Below, piece after piece: positions 18,463-29,810 of a stretch of 64,000 nt of DNA. The stretch is taken from positions 2,301,501 through 2,365,500 of the forward strand of contig NZ_CP152407.1 of assembly GCF_038958875.1 (NCBI RefSeq). The letters run 5' to 3'. This DNA comes from Acidovorax sp. FHTAMBA (lineage in GTDB: Bacteria > Pseudomonadota > Gammaproteobacteria > Burkholderiales > Burkholderiaceae_C). The stretch's first letter is position 1. The number at the start of each line of letters is the position of its first letter. Made by a program: the position numbers and the translations under genes. The notes under the pieces were generated by a model. It made no database searches and had not been told where the DNA came from. It worked only from the letters and a program-made list of their open reading frames with translations.

Positions 18463-18598
18463 TCACCCCCTGAGTCGCTTCACGCCTTCCCCCTCTCTCG
18501 ACTCGCTGTGCGAGTCGGGAGGGGGACGCCCCCAGCGCGGCGGGGCGGCCCTTGCGCGGGGGCACTCGCATGAACCCCGCCAAGTGCATGGGTCGCAG
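18463..18598 (+). repeat. dispersed GC-rich repeat between infB and rbfA
   Basis: This stretch opens CACCCCCTGAGTCGCTTC, contains a long hairpin, and continues ACGCCCCCAGCGCGGCGGGG. The hairpin has outer arms TCCCCCTC (18488-18495) and GAGGGGGA (18519-18526), and inner arms CGACTCGC (18499-18506) and GCGAGTCG (18510-18517), with loop TGT. I recognise it as a repeat recurring in Comamonadaceae intergenic regions; copy number cannot be shown from this window. It fills the 171-bp infB-rbfA gap. Confidence 0.65.
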
Positions 18599-18632
18599 GT
18601 GAATGAATCCGTGCTGGAAAGCTGCTGACAAC

Positions 18633-19004
18633 ATGGCTGCGAAGAAATCTTCTACACCGAACCGCGCCTTCAAGGTGGCCGATCAGATCCAGCGCGATCT
18701 GACGGAGCTGATTGCGCGCGAGTTGAAAGACCCGCGCGTGGGTATGGTCACGCTGCAGGGTGTGGAGGTGACTCCCGACTACGCACATGCCAAGGTGTTC
18801 TTCAGCCTGCTGACGGGCGACCCTGTGGAAACCCAGGCAGCGCTCAACCAGGCGGCCGGGTTCCTGCGCAACGGTCTGTTCAAGCGTCTGCACATCCACA
18901 CCGTGCCTACGCTGCACTTTGTGTTCGACCGCACCTCCGAGCGTGCGGCTGACATGAACGCCTTGATCGCCAAGGCCGTTTCTTCGCGCGCGAAAGAGGA
19001 CTAG
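18633..19004 (+). CDS. rbfA: 30S ribosome-binding factor RbfA
   Basis: A 123-residue KH-like protein that binds the 16S rRNA 5' region during late 30S assembly. Conserved blocks are NRAFKVADQIQRDLTELIAR, ELKDPRVGMVTLQGVEVTPD and the C-terminal HTVPTLHFVFDRTSERAADM. The ATG giving MAAKKSST was chosen because the ten upstream in-frame residues are not conserved in character and derive from sequence next to the repeat. truB follows after 3 bp, so the two are translationally coupled. The large gap before it, filled by a repeat, is unusual for this operon. Confidence 0.95.
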   Translation: MAAKKSSTPNRAFKVADQIQRDLTELIARELKDPRVGMVTLQGVEVTPDYAHAKVFFSLLTGDPVETQAALNQAAGFLRNGLFKRLHIHTVPTLHFVFDRTSERAADMNALIAKAVSSRAKED

Positions 19005-19007
19005 CCT

Positions 19008-20000
19008 ATGCACGCGCCACGCACCAGGGTGCAGCGGCGCCCTGTGCATGGGGTGTTGTTGCTGGATAAACCGCTCGGCCTGTCGAGCAATGACGCCTTG
19101 CAAAAGGCGAAATGGCTGCTGCGCGCCGAGAAAGCGGGCCACACGGGCACGCTGGACCCGCTCGCCACGGGCGTGTTGCCGCTGTGTTTCGGCGCCGCCA
19201 CCAAATTCAGCCAGCTGCAGCTGGACGCTCCCAAGACCTATGAGGCAATCGCCCTGCTGGGCACCACCACCACCACTGGCGATGCCGAAGGTGATGTGGT
19301 GCAGCGCTGTGATGTGGACCCTGCGCAGCTCACGCCCGAGCGCCTCGCCGCAGTTCAGCAGCAGTTCACCGGCCCCATTCGCCAGGTGCCGCCCATGCAC
19401 AGCGCGCTCAAGAAAGATGGCAAGGCGTTGTACGAATACGCAAGGGCCGGTGTCACCGTAGAGCGCGAGGCGCGCGACGTGGTCATTCATGCATTAAAAC
19501 TGACCTTGACGCAGACGGATAAAGCGCAAACAGCTATCAAAATAATAGTGACCTGCAGCAAAGGCACCTACATCCGCACGCTGGGCGAAGACATCGGCGC
19601 GGCGCTCGGTTGCGGCGCGCACCTGACGTTCCTGCGCCGCATCGATACCGGTGGCATTGGCGTGGAGCGCTGCGTGACACTGGCCCAGCTGGAGGCCATG
19701 CCCGAGGCAGAGCGCCTGGCCAGCCTGGAGGCGCCCGAGTCCCTGCTGGCCCACCACGTGCGTGTCACGCTGGACAGTGAAAATGCAGCCCGATTCCTGT
19801 CGGGCGTGCGTCGCCGTGGCAACTGGCCCGATGCCAGTGCCGTGGCGGTGTTTGGCGAGAACCCACCGGCGTTGCTGGGGGTGGGCCACATCGTGGGCGG
19901 GGAGCTGGTGCCGGACAGGCTCCTGAGTCCGCTGGAAATTCAACAAATTTTGGAAGGCATGCCGCACCCTCAAGCCAGCGGCACATTGGAAAAACTATGA
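19008..20000 (+). CDS. truB: tRNA pseudouridine(55) synthase TruB
   Basis: A 330-residue enzyme converting U55 in the T-arm of tRNAs. The catalytic aspartate is Asp50 in GHTGTLDPLATG. Further family blocks are GVLLLDKPLGLSSNDA and VTCSKGTYIRTLGEDIG. Residues about 163-180 (LKLTLTQTDKAQTAIKII) are encoded by a copy of the dispersed 50-bp element, which has been accommodated in frame between two beta strands just before the CSKGTYIR motif. The gene ends overlapping typA by 4 bp (ATGA). Confidence 0.95.
   Translation: MHAPRTRVQRRPVHGVLLLDKPLGLSSNDALQKAKWLLRAEKAGHTGTLDPLATGVLPLCFGAATKFSQLQLDAPKTYEAIALLGTTTTTGDAEGDVVQRCDVDPAQLTPERLAAVQQQFTGPIRQVPPMHSALKKDGKALYEYARAGVTVEREARDVVIHALKLTLTQTDKAQTAIKIIVTCSKGTYIRTLGEDIGAALGCGAHLTFLRRIDTGGIGVERCVTLAQLEAMPEAERLASLEAPESLLAHHVRVTLDSENAARFLSGVRRRGNWPDASAVAVFGENPPALLGVGHIVGGELVPDRLLSPLEIQQILEGMPHPQASGTLEKL
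19494..19548 (-). repeat. dispersed ~50-bp element inside truB, copy 4
   Basis: Read on the minus strand, TATTTTGATAGCTGTTTGCG followed by CTTTATCCGTCTGCGTCAAG aligns with the element core (AGCTGC..GCGCTT..). The second arm is more diverged than in the intergenic copies. It lies wholly inside the truB reading frame without stops. Confidence 0.6.
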
Positions 20001-21823
20001 CGACGAAACAAATCCGCAATATCGCGATCATTGCCCACGTTGACCACGGCAAAACCACCATGGTCGACCAGCTGCTGCGCCAGTCCGGCACCTTTGCCGA
20101 CCACGAAAAGGTCGTCGATACCGTAATGGACAACAACGCGATCGAAAAAGAGCGTGGCATCACCATCCTGGCCAAGAACTGTGCCGTGAGCTGGAAGGGT
20201 ACGCACATCAACATCGTGGACACCCCCGGCCACGCGGACTTCGGCGGCGAAGTGGAACGTGCGTTGTCCATGGTGGACAGCGTGGTGCTGCTGATCGATG
20301 CGCAGGAAGGCCCCATGCCCCAGACGCGTTTCGTGACCAAGAAGGCACTGGCCCTGGGCCTGCGCCCCATCCTGGTGGTGAACAAGGTGGATAAGCCCGG
20401 TGCCAACCCTGACAAGGTGGTGAACGCCGCGTTCGACCTGTTCGACAAGCTTGGTGCTACCGATGAACAGCTCGACTTTCCTGTGGTGTACGCCTCGGGC
20501 ATCAACGGCTGGTCGTCGCTGGAAGAAGGCGCACCGGGTGAGCAGTGGGGCCCCGACATGTCGGCCCTGTTCGACACCATCCTCTCGCACGTTCCGCCCA
20601 ACACGGGCGATGCCAATGCGCCGCTGCAGCTGCAGATCTCTGCGCTGGACTTCTCCAGCTTCGTGGGCCGCATCGGCGTGGGCCGCATCAGCCAGGGCAC
20701 CCTGAAGCCCATGCAGGACGTGATCGTCATGGAAGGCCCTGATGGCAAGGCCGTGAAGGGCCGTGTGAACCAGGTGCTGACCTTCCAGGGCCTCGATCGC
20801 ATGCAGACCCCCTTGGCGGGCCCTGGCGACATCGTGCTGATCAACGGCATTGAAGACATCGGTATCGGCGTGACCGTGACCGATCCTGCCAACCCCGCGC
20901 CGCTGCCCATGCTGAAGGTGGATGAGCCCACCCTGACCATGAACTTCTGCGTGAACACCAGCCCGCTGGCCGGCCGCGAAGGCAAGTTCGTGACCAGCCG
21001 CCAGATCTGGGACCGCCTGCAAAAGGAACTGCAGCACAACGTGGCCCTGCGTGTGAACGAGACCGACGAAGAAGGCATCTTCGAAGTGATGGGCCGTGGT
21101 GAACTGCACCTGACCATCCTCCTGGAAAACATGCGCCGCGAAGGTTACGAGCTGGCCGTGTCCAAGCCCCGCGTGGTGTTCAAGGACATCGACGGTGTCA
21201 AGCACGAGCCTATCGAGCTGGTGACGGCCGACATCGAAGAAGGCCACCAAGGCGGCGTGATGCAGGCCCTGGGCGAGCGCAAGGGCGAGTTGGTGAACAT
21301 GGAGTCCGACGGCCGTGGCCGCGTTCGCCTGGAGTACCGCATCCCGGCCCGTGGCCTGATCGGTTTCACCAACGAATTCTTGAACCTGACGCGTGGGTCC
21401 GGCCTCATCAGCAACATCTTCGACAGCTACGAGCCGCACAAGGGCGAGATCGGTGGCCGCAAGAACGGCGTGCTGATCTCCATGGACGACGGTGAAATCT
21501 TCACCTATGCCCTGGGCAAGCTGGACGACCGTGGCCGCATGTTCGTGAAGGCCAACGACCCCGTGTACGAAGGCATGATTGTCGGCATCCACAGCCGCGA
21601 CAACGACCTGGTGGTGAACGCCACGCGCACCAAGCAGCTGACCAACTTCCGCGTCTCGGGCAAGGAAGACGCGATCAAGATCACGCCCCCGATCGATTGC
21701 ACGCTGGAATACGGCGTGGAATTCATCGAGGACGACGAACTGGTCGAAATCACGCCCAAGTCGATCCGCCTGCGCAAGCGCCATCTGACCGAAAACGAGC
21801 GCAAGCGCGCTTCGCGGTCCTGA
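19997..21823 (+). CDS. typA: ribosome-associated GTPase TypA/BipA
   Basis: A 608-residue translational GTPase of the EF-G family that binds 70S ribosomes and aids 50S assembly, mainly under cold or other stress. G1 is AHVDHGKTT near residue 15, switch II is DTPGHADFGG, and G4 is NKVDKPGA. Domains II, III and V follow, with the BipA-specific C-terminal domain (GRMFVKANDPVYEGMIVG, then KQLTNFRVSGKEDAI). The start overlaps the truB stop. A strong terminator follows, so this is the last gene of the rimP-typA transcription unit. Confidence 0.96.
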   Translation: MTTKQIRNIAIIAHVDHGKTTMVDQLLRQSGTFADHEKVVDTVMDNNAIEKERGITILAKNCAVSWKGTHINIVDTPGHADFGGEVERALSMVDSVVLLIDAQEGPMPQTRFVTKKALALGLRPILVVNKVDKPGANPDKVVNAAFDLFDKLGATDEQLDFPVVYASGINGWSSLEEGAPGEQWGPDMSALFDTILSHVPPNTGDANAPLQLQISALDFSSFVGRIGVGRISQGTLKPMQDVIVMEGPDGKAVKGRVNQVLTFQGLDRMQTPLAGPGDIVLINGIEDIGIGVTVTDPANPAPLPMLKVDEPTLTMNFCVNTSPLAGREGKFVTSRQIWDRLQKELQHNVALRVNETDEEGIFEVMGRGELHLTILLENMRREGYELAVSKPRVVFKDIDGVKHEPIELVTADIEEGHQGGVMQALGERKGELVNMESDGRGRVRLEYRIPARGLIGFTNEFLNLTRGSGLISNIFDSYEPHKGEIGGRKNGVLISMDDGEIFTYALGKLDDRGRMFVKANDPVYEGMIVGIHSRDNDLVVNATRTKQLTNFRVSGKEDAIKITPPIDCTLEYGVEFIEDDELVEITPKSIRLRKRHLTENERKRASRS

Positions 21824-21840
21824 TGGGCTGAGCGTTTGCC

Positions 21841-21872
21841 AAAAGGGCCACTGCCGTGCAGTGGCCTTTTTT
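21841..21872 (+). terminator. rho-independent terminator after typA
   Basis: GGCCACTGC (21846-21854), loop CGT, GCAGTGGCC (21858-21866), then a run of T, with AAAA on the left able to pair with the T run. It ends the rimP-typA operon. Confidence 0.9.
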
Positions 21873-21887
21873 CCGCCCGTCGCAGCT

Positions 21888-22763
21888 ATGCCAAAACTCA
21901 CCCACTCCCGTGCTGTTTTTCTGATGGTGGCCGTGACCCTGATGTGGTCCATCGCCGGTGTGGTCACGCGCCATCTTGAACATGCGCGCAGCTTTGAAGT
22001 CACCTTCTGGCGCAGCTTCTTCACCCTGCTGGCGCTGCTCATCATCCTGCCGACCTTGCAGGGCAGGGCGGTGTTCACGTCGATGCGCCACAGCGGGCGC
22101 GCCTTGTGGATTTCTGGCGTGTGCTGGAGCGTCATGTTCACCGCCTTCATGGTGGCCATCATGCTCATGCCGGTCGCCAATGTGCTGGTGACCATGGCTG
22201 TGGGGCCGCTGCTGACCGCGCTGTTTGCCCGTGTGTTCATCGGCCACCACATTGCACCGCGCACGTGGGTGGCGATTGCGGTGGCTGGCCTCGGTATTGC
22301 GTGGATGTATGGCTCGCAGATGGCAGGCCTGCCCATCGTGGGCACGCTGGTTGCCTTGTGTGTTCCGGTGGCCGCGGCCATCAACTGGACGGTGGTGCAG
22401 CATTCGCAGCGCCATGGCCATGCGGTGGACCTGGTACCCGCCGTGCTGGTGGGGGCGGTGATCTCGGTTTTGGCCACGCTGCCGGTGGCTCTGCCTTTTC
22501 AGGCGTCATGGCACGACCTGGGCCTGCTGGCGCTGCTGGGCGTGGTGCAATTGGCCATACCGTGCGTGCTGGCCGTGCGCTGCGGGCGCGTGCTCAAGGC
22601 ACCCGAGATGGCGCTGCTCGGGCTGCTCGAAGTAATCTTTGGCATCTTGCTGGCATGGCTGGGTGCGGGCGAACGACCCGCCGCTGCCGTGCTGACGGGG
22701 GGCGCACTGGTGATCGGTGCGCTGGTTTTCAATGAACTGTTGGGTTGGAAGGAACAGAAATGA
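21888..22763 (+). CDS. EamA/DMT-family transporter
   Basis: A 291-residue membrane protein with ten predicted hydrophobic segments in two five-helix EamA halves (AVFLMVAVTLMWSIAGVVTR at the start, and GLLALLGVVQLAIP in the second half). Members export amino acids or other metabolites; the substrate cannot be told. The ATG giving MPKLTHSRA was taken because the earlier in-frame GTG lies inside the typA terminator hairpin. The stop overlaps the start of the next gene by 4 bp, so the two are likely co-translated. Confidence 0.85.
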   Translation: MPKLTHSRAVFLMVAVTLMWSIAGVVTRHLEHARSFEVTFWRSFFTLLALLIILPTLQGRAVFTSMRHSGRALWISGVCWSVMFTAFMVAIMLMPVANVLVTMAVGPLLTALFARVFIGHHIAPRTWVAIAVAGLGIAWMYGSQMAGLPIVGTLVALCVPVAAAINWTVVQHSQRHGHAVDLVPAVLVGAVISVLATLPVALPFQASWHDLGLLALLGVVQLAIPCVLAVRCGRVLKAPEMALLGLLEVIFGILLAWLGAGERPAAAVLTGGALVIGALVFNELLGWKEQK

Positions 22764-23854
22764 CGGAGACGGTGGTGTCGGAAGTACTGAGTGAAGTGCG
22801 TGGCCAGGTAGGCTTCATCACGTTGAATCGCCCGCGTGCGCTCAATGCGTTGTCGCTCGGCATGGTGCGGGACCTGATGGGCATCCTGCTGGCCTGGCAG
22901 GACGATGCGCGGGTGCTGGCCGTGGCCATCCGCGGCAGCAACAAGGAAGGTCCGTTTGGCGCCTTCTGCGCAGGCGGTGACATCCGCTTCCTGCACCAGG
23001 CAGGCAGCACGGGCAATCCGCAGCTCGAAGATTTCTTTACCGAGGAATACGCGCTCAACCACCTGATCCACAACTATCCCAAGCCCTACATTGCCTTCAT
23101 GGACGGCATCGTCATGGGCGGCGGCATGGGTATCAGCCAGGGTGGCAGCCTGCGCATCGTGACCGAGCGCACCAAGATGGCCATGCCGGAGACGGCCATC
23201 GGCCTGTTCCCGGATGTGGGCGGCGGCTACTTTCTCTCGCGCTGCCCCGGCCGGGTGGGCGAGTGGCTGGCCTTGACGGGGGACACCATCGGCGCCGCAG
23301 ACGCCATTGCCTTCAAGCTTGCCGACGGCTTCCTGGCCGCCGACCAGCAGGCCGCGGTGTGGGACGCCCTGGGCGCACAAACCTTTGCAGACGGCGCCGC
23401 GGCGCAGCAATGGGTTGCTTCAAAATTTGTAGCTGCGGGCGCTTTTTCTATAAGCGCTGGAGGCCAAATTGACCAATATTTTTCTCTCGATGATGTGCCG
23501 GCCATCGTGAAAGCGCTTGAAGGCGCGGACAGCGATTGGGCCCGTACCACCGCCGCCACGCTGCGCAAGCGCTCGCCGCTGATGCTGCATGTGGTGCTGG
23601 AGCAGATCCGCCGCGCACGCGGCATGGACCTGGCCGACGACCTGCGCATGGAGCGCGACATGGTGCGGCACTGCTTTTACCTGCGGCCCGGCCAGAGTGA
23701 GACGGTGGAAGGCATCCGTGCGTTGGCGGTGGACAAGGACCACCAGCCGAAGTGGAGCCCCGATCGCATCGAGGATGTGAACCCGGCGCTGGTGCAGGAC
23801 TTCTTCAAGAGCCCTTGGCCGACGCATGCGCACCCGCTGGCCCACCTCAACTGA
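22760..23854 (+). CDS. enoyl-CoA hydratase/isomerase family, 3-hydroxyisobutyryl-CoA hydrolase type
   Basis: A 364-residue crotonase-fold protein. FCAGGDIRFLHQAG, EEYALNHLIHNYPKPYIAFM and MGGGMGISQGG form the oxyanion hole and substrate site. The C-terminal extension (HCFYLRPGQSETVEGIRALA) and overall length match 3-hydroxyisobutyryl-CoA hydrolases of valine breakdown, rather than 260-residue hydratases. Residues about 221-237 (SKFVAAGAFSISAGGQI) are encoded by a copy of the dispersed 50-bp element. The start follows GGAAGGAAC and overlaps the EamA stop. The exact acyl-CoA substrate is inferred from family only. Confidence 0.85.
   Translation: MTETVVSEVLSEVRGQVGFITLNRPRALNALSLGMVRDLMGILLAWQDDARVLAVAIRGSNKEGPFGAFCAGGDIRFLHQAGSTGNPQLEDFFTEEYALNHLIHNYPKPYIAFMDGIVMGGGMGISQGGSLRIVTERTKMAMPETAIGLFPDVGGGYFLSRCPGRVGEWLALTGDTIGAADAIAFKLADGFLAADQQAAVWDALGAQTFADGAAAQQWVASKFVAAGAFSISAGGQIDQYFSLDDVPAIVKALEGADSDWARTTAATLRKRSPLMLHVVLEQIRRARGMDLADDLRMERDMVRHCFYLRPGQSETVEGIRALAVDKDHQPKWSPDRIEDVNPALVQDFFKSPWPTHAHPLAHLN
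23421..23470 (+). repeat. dispersed ~50-bp element inside the hydrolase gene, copy 5
   Basis: CAAAATTTGTAGCTGCGGGC, then GCTTTTTCTATAAGCGCTGG and AGGCCAAATT, is one of the best matches to the intergenic copy at 9536-9585, with AGCTGC, GCGCTT and AAGCGCT-GGAGGC all kept. It is fully within the coding frame. The near-perfect match suggests recent insertion. Confidence 0.8.
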
Positions 23855-24095
23855 CTGGGGCGTGCCCTGGTCGTGCCGCGTCCTCAGAGCGTGTTCACGA
23901 TCCATTGCAAGATCGTGAGCCGGCTCAAAGCGGCGCGTCAGGGGCTCAGCTCCGGGTACACCACCGTATGACGCTGTAGTCGCCACTGGGTGCCTTGCTG
24001 GCCCTGAGCGGTGGCCCGTTGGTGGCACAGGGGCCGCGCTGCACACCAACTGCCGCTACCTGCAGCATCGCGGTTGCCTCAGCGGGCTAGCTGGG
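23855..24095. other. intergenic stretch with an inverted repeat, no gene seen
   Basis: This is 241 bp between convergent genes. TCACGATC (23895-23902) and GATCGTGA (23911-23918) form a perfect 8-bp inverted repeat with an 8-nt loop, without a T run. The rest is GC-rich and gives no convincing reading frame. It may be decayed coding sequence or a mobile-element scar, but nothing identifies it. Confidence 0.4.
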
Positions 24096-24569
24096 TTACC
24101 TGTTCCTGCTTTTCATGGCGCGCTCCACCTCGCGCTTGCCTTCCCGGTCCTTGATGGTGTCGCGCTTGTCATGCTCGGCCTTGCCCTTGGCCAGGGCGAT
24201 CTCGCATTTCACAAAGCCGTTCTTCCAGTGCAGGTTCAGCGGCACCAGCGTGTAGCCCTTTTGCTCGACCTTGCCGATCAGGCGTTTGATGTCGTCCTTC
24301 TTGAGCAGCAGCTTCTTGGTGCGCGCCGATTCAGGATTGACGTGGGTGGAGGCCGTCTTGAGTGGATGGATGAGGCAGCCCAGCAGGTACAACTCGCCGT
24401 CGCGGATCAGCACGTAACCGTCCGTCAGTTGCACCTTGCCCTCGCGCAAGGCCTTGACCTCCCAGCCGTGCAGCACCATGCCCGCCTCGTGGCGTTCTTC
24501 AAAGAAATAATTGAAAGCCGCTTTCTTGTTGTCGGCGATGCGGGACGCTGAATCGGGTTTTTTGGCCAT
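24096..24569 (-). CDS. smpB: SsrA-binding protein SmpB
   Basis: A 157-residue partner of tmRNA in trans-translation. Conserved blocks are NKKAAFNYFFEERHEAGMVL, GWEVKALREGKVQLTDGYV and ELYLLGCLIHPL. The C-terminal basic tail KRDTIKDREGKREVERAM enters the mRNA channel. The ATG giving MAKKPDSAS is the usual start; a slightly longer frame adds seven residues without support. It is divergent from ratA with a 121-bp gap. No tmRNA gene was seen in the window. Confidence 0.96.
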   Translation of the reverse strand: MAKKPDSASRIADNKKAAFNYFFEERHEAGMVLHGWEVKALREGKVQLTDGYVLIRDGELYLLGCLIHPLKTASTHVNPESARTKKLLLKKDDIKRLIGKVEQKGYTLVPLNLHWKNGFVKCEIALAKGKAEHDKRDTIKDREGKREVERAMKSRNR

Positions 24570-24690
24570 GGGGATGTAGATGCGGCACAAACCGGGAGTT
24601 AAAAGGCCTCCCTACAATGCGCAGTGCCGCTGGCTGTGATTCTAGTTTCCTCCTGCCAGCGCACATTGGCCCCAGCACTGCAACGTCTGC

Positions 24691-25131
24691 ATGAAAACCG
24701 TTCACAAGTCCGTCCTCATCTGGTACAGCCCCGAAGAAATGTTTTCCCTGGTGACCGGGGTGGAGCAATACCCGCAGTTTCTGCCATGGTGCGACCACGC
24801 GGGCGTGCTGGAGCGCAGCGACGAGGGCATGACCGCCGAAGTGGGCATCGCATTCAGCGGCATCCGCCAGACCTTCGTAACACGCAACACGCACGAACCC
24901 GGAAGGCGCGTGCAGATGCACCTTGTCAAAGGCCCGTTTTCGCGCCTCGATGGGGACTGGCACTTCCACCCCGTGGGGGATGGCTCGCAGCGCGCCTGCA
25001 AGGTGGAGCTGCTGCTGAATTACGGTTTTGACAGCGCTGCGTTGGCGACGCTTGTGGGCCCCGTGTTTGACCGTATCGCGGGGAGCATGGTGGATGCATT
25101 TGTCAAGCGGGCAGAGCAGGTATATGGCTGA
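24691..25131 (+). CDS. ratA: RatA-family START/Coq10-like protein
   Basis: A 146-residue START-fold protein (MKTVHKSVLIWYSPEEMF, VEQYPQFLPWCDHAGV, then HFHPVGDGSQRACKVE). Members have been described as RatA, a toxin that blocks 70S association, and as Coq10-like ubiquinone-binding proteins. The ubiquinone role fits the widespread smpB-ratA-rnfH neighbourhood as well. The start is the ATG. The stop overlaps the rnfH start (ATGGCTGA), so the two are coupled. A TACAAT box lies at 24613-24618 in the divergent gap. Confidence 0.85.
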   Translation: MKTVHKSVLIWYSPEEMFSLVTGVEQYPQFLPWCDHAGVLERSDEGMTAEVGIAFSGIRQTFVTRNTHEPGRRVQMHLVKGPFSRLDGDWHFHPVGDGSQRACKVELLLNYGFDSAALATLVGPVFDRIAGSMVDAFVKRAEQVYG

Positions 25132-25480
25132 CCGCGTGGCCGGCGCGTGCGTTCGGGTCACGGTGGTGGTGTGTGTGGCCCCGAGGCAGACGCAGGAATG
25201 GGAGCTGGAGCTCCCTGTGGGTGCCACGGCGGGTGACGCGCTGCGCGCATGTGGCGCAGATCGGCTGGCGGGGCTGCAGGGCGGCGGTGCACCGCTGCTG
25301 GGAATCTGGGGCCGGAGCGTGGGGGTGGATGCACCGCTTCAGGATCTGGACCGTGTAGAGATCTACCGGCCGCTGAAGGTAGACCCCAAAGTCGCCCGAC
25401 GCGAGCGCTTTGCGCGCCAGGGTGCCCGTACCACCGGCTTGTTTGCGCGCCAGAGGCCCGGGGGCAAGTCCGGCTACTGA
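25124..25480 (+). CDS. RnfH family ubiquitin-like protein
   Basis: A 118-residue beta-grasp protein of the RnfH/UPF0125 family (VRVTVVVCVAPRQTQEWELE; the hallmark DRVEIYRPLKVDPKVARRER). It is named for linkage to rnf operons in some species, but it mostly sits after ratA as here and its molecular role is unknown. The start overlaps the ratA stop by 8 bp. The C-terminal tail (residues about 100-118) is rich in Arg/Gly. Confidence 0.88.
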   Translation: MADRVAGACVRVTVVVCVAPRQTQEWELELPVGATAGDALRACGADRLAGLQGGGAPLLGIWGRSVGVDAPLQDLDRVEIYRPLKVDPKVARRERFARQGARTTGLFARQRPGGKSGY

Positions 25481-25508
25481 CCTTGCCGACCGGGCGGGCA
25501 GCAACCTG

Positions 25509-26066
25509 TCAGCGTTTGCAGTCGGCCGCGATGATCCCGTCAATGCGGCGGGCTTCGGCGGCGCGTCCTGCTTCATCGAGAAACACGCGCTCACCCTGCG
25601 CATTGGACTGGGTGATGGGCCGGCCGGAGTCAAATGCTGCCTTTGCCTGCCGCGCACGGGCACAGTTGTCAGCCTTGGCTTTGGCCAGTTTTTCTTCCTC
25701 GGCCTTCTGCTTGGCAGCTTCGGCGGCTTCAGCCTGGGCTTTCTTCTCTTCCAGGGCCTTGTCTTTGCCACTGCCAGGAGCGCTTGCAGCCACCCTGGGC
25801 GCCGAAGCGGGCTGTGCGGTTGCGGCTGCCTGCGCACCGTCTGCGGGCTGCACAGCGGCGGGCGCCGGAGCCGCGCGCGGTACGCCGCCGCCGGGTTGTT
25901 TGAGGATGCTCTTGTCCGGGATTTCCTGTGGGGGAGGGCGGTCACTGAAGACCTTGCGGCCGTCCTTGTCGATCCACTGCCATTGCGCCGCCGCGCCCAT
26001 GGCCCAGGTGCAGGCCACGGCCAGCAGGAGAAGCTTGTGCATTTTCATGCGGACAAGTTTATCCAT
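25509..26066 (-). CDS. DUF4124 domain-containing secreted protein
   Basis: A 185-residue protein with a signal peptide (LLLLAVACTWAMGAAAQ), then the short DUF4124 motif WQWIDKDGRKVFSDRPPP found in many periplasmic proteins of unknown function. An Ala/Pro linker, a Lys/Glu/Ala-rich helical stretch that may form a coiled coil (about 100-130), and a C-terminal segment with two cysteines (NCARARQAKAAF and AADCKR) follow. The start at 26066 was preferred over the ATG at 26048 because GGGGGAG lies at the right distance before it. It is convergent with rnfH. Function not inferred. Confidence 0.8.
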   Translation of the reverse strand: MDKLVRMKMHKLLLLAVACTWAMGAAAQWQWIDKDGRKVFSDRPPPQEIPDKSILKQPGGGVPRAAPAPAAVQPADGAQAAATAQPASAPRVAASAPGSGKDKALEEKKAQAEAAEAAKQKAEEEKLAKAKADNCARARQAKAAFDSGRPITQSNAQGERVFLDEAGRAAEARRIDGIIAADCKR

Positions 26067-26293
26067 GTGACTCCCCCCCCGCCAGTGCGTTACCGACGGG
26101 AGGGCGCGTTTTCGCCACATCTGGCGGATGTGGGACGTGGAATCGCCGGCGAAATAGACCACAGCGGCACCTTTCTGCCGGCTTTTTGCCCCGCAGCTGC
26201 GGCTACGGGGCTGCAACCCCGGCGAAAACCGCGATCGCTGAGATCGGTTGTCGCTTTCGGCACTCCAGACCCGGCAGGCTCCTTTGCCGCGGG

Positions 26294-26299
26294 TACAAT
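26294..26299 (+). promoter_or_regulatory. guaB -10 box
   Basis: TACAAT lies 20 bp before the guaB ATG, with no good -35 at 17 bp. TTTTTTGGAGC follows with the ribosome binding site GGAG. The 253-bp gap from 26067 holds otherwise only GC-rich sequence without a recognised feature. Confidence 0.4.
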
Positions 26300-26319
26300 C
26301 CGTTTTTTGGAGCTTTCTC

Positions 26320-27795
<1,476 letters not shown>

Positions 27796-27810
27796 TTGTC
27801 CGATGCTATT

Positions 27811-27862
27811 GTTTTGATAGCCCCTGGCGCTTGCCCATCAAGCGCCAGGGGCTGATTTCATT
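27811..27862 (+). repeat. dispersed element, long-stem variant between guaB and guaA, copy 6
   Basis: AGCCCCTGGCGCTTG (27819-27833) and CAAGCGCCAGGGGCT (27839-27853) are perfect 15-bp arms around CCCAT. The flanks TTTTGATAGC and GATTTCATT match the family. It may act as a processing or partial termination signal between guaB and guaA. Confidence 0.7.
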
Positions 27863-27872
27863 CTAAATCGCC

Positions 27873-29510
<1,638 letters not shown>

Positions 29511-29528
29511 AATCGGGTCCTTCAGGGA

Positions 29529-29781
29529 CTATCGCCAACTATCGAAAAACCGACGTAACGTGTTGATTTATAAAGAAATACGTCACGACAGCTATCGGTA
29601 GCTATCGCCGGCCAGCAAACCAGGTTGGCGGTAAAACTGACGGTAAGAACTGGGGGTCGGATTAAGACCCTCTCGTTTACTATTGAGACCAAACAGGTCT
29701 TTGACGGTAAATGTCTCCTCTGGAAAGCTTGTTTCATGCGGCTTTCCAGGCATCAGCAGGTCTCCTGACCCTTGACGGTAA
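29529..29781 (+). repeat. integrase-region repeats: CTATCG x4 and TTGRCGGTAA x4
   Basis: CTATCG occurs at 29529, 29539, 29592 and 29602, as two pairs at 10-bp spacing. TTGGCGGTAA is at 29625; TGACGGTAA is at 29638, 29702 and 29773, the last two preceded by T. This stretch between guaA and int (300 bp without a gene) also has the hairpin arms TGGAAAGC (29721-29728) / GCTTTCCA (29741-29748). Such motif clusters beside an integrase are typical of integrase or excisionase binding sites, or of the int promoter control region. Confidence 0.6.
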
Positions 29782-29810
29782 AAGCCGTCAAAAACAGGAG
29801 GAAAACCTCG

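Noticed and set aside
19970..22477. Minus-strand open frame of 835 codons under typA and the EamA gene
   Set aside because: It crosses the typA terminator, has shadow-type composition and no family features.
29511..29810. tRNA gene as the island's integration site
   Set aside because: No cloverleaf can be drawn; the guaA 3' end is the target.
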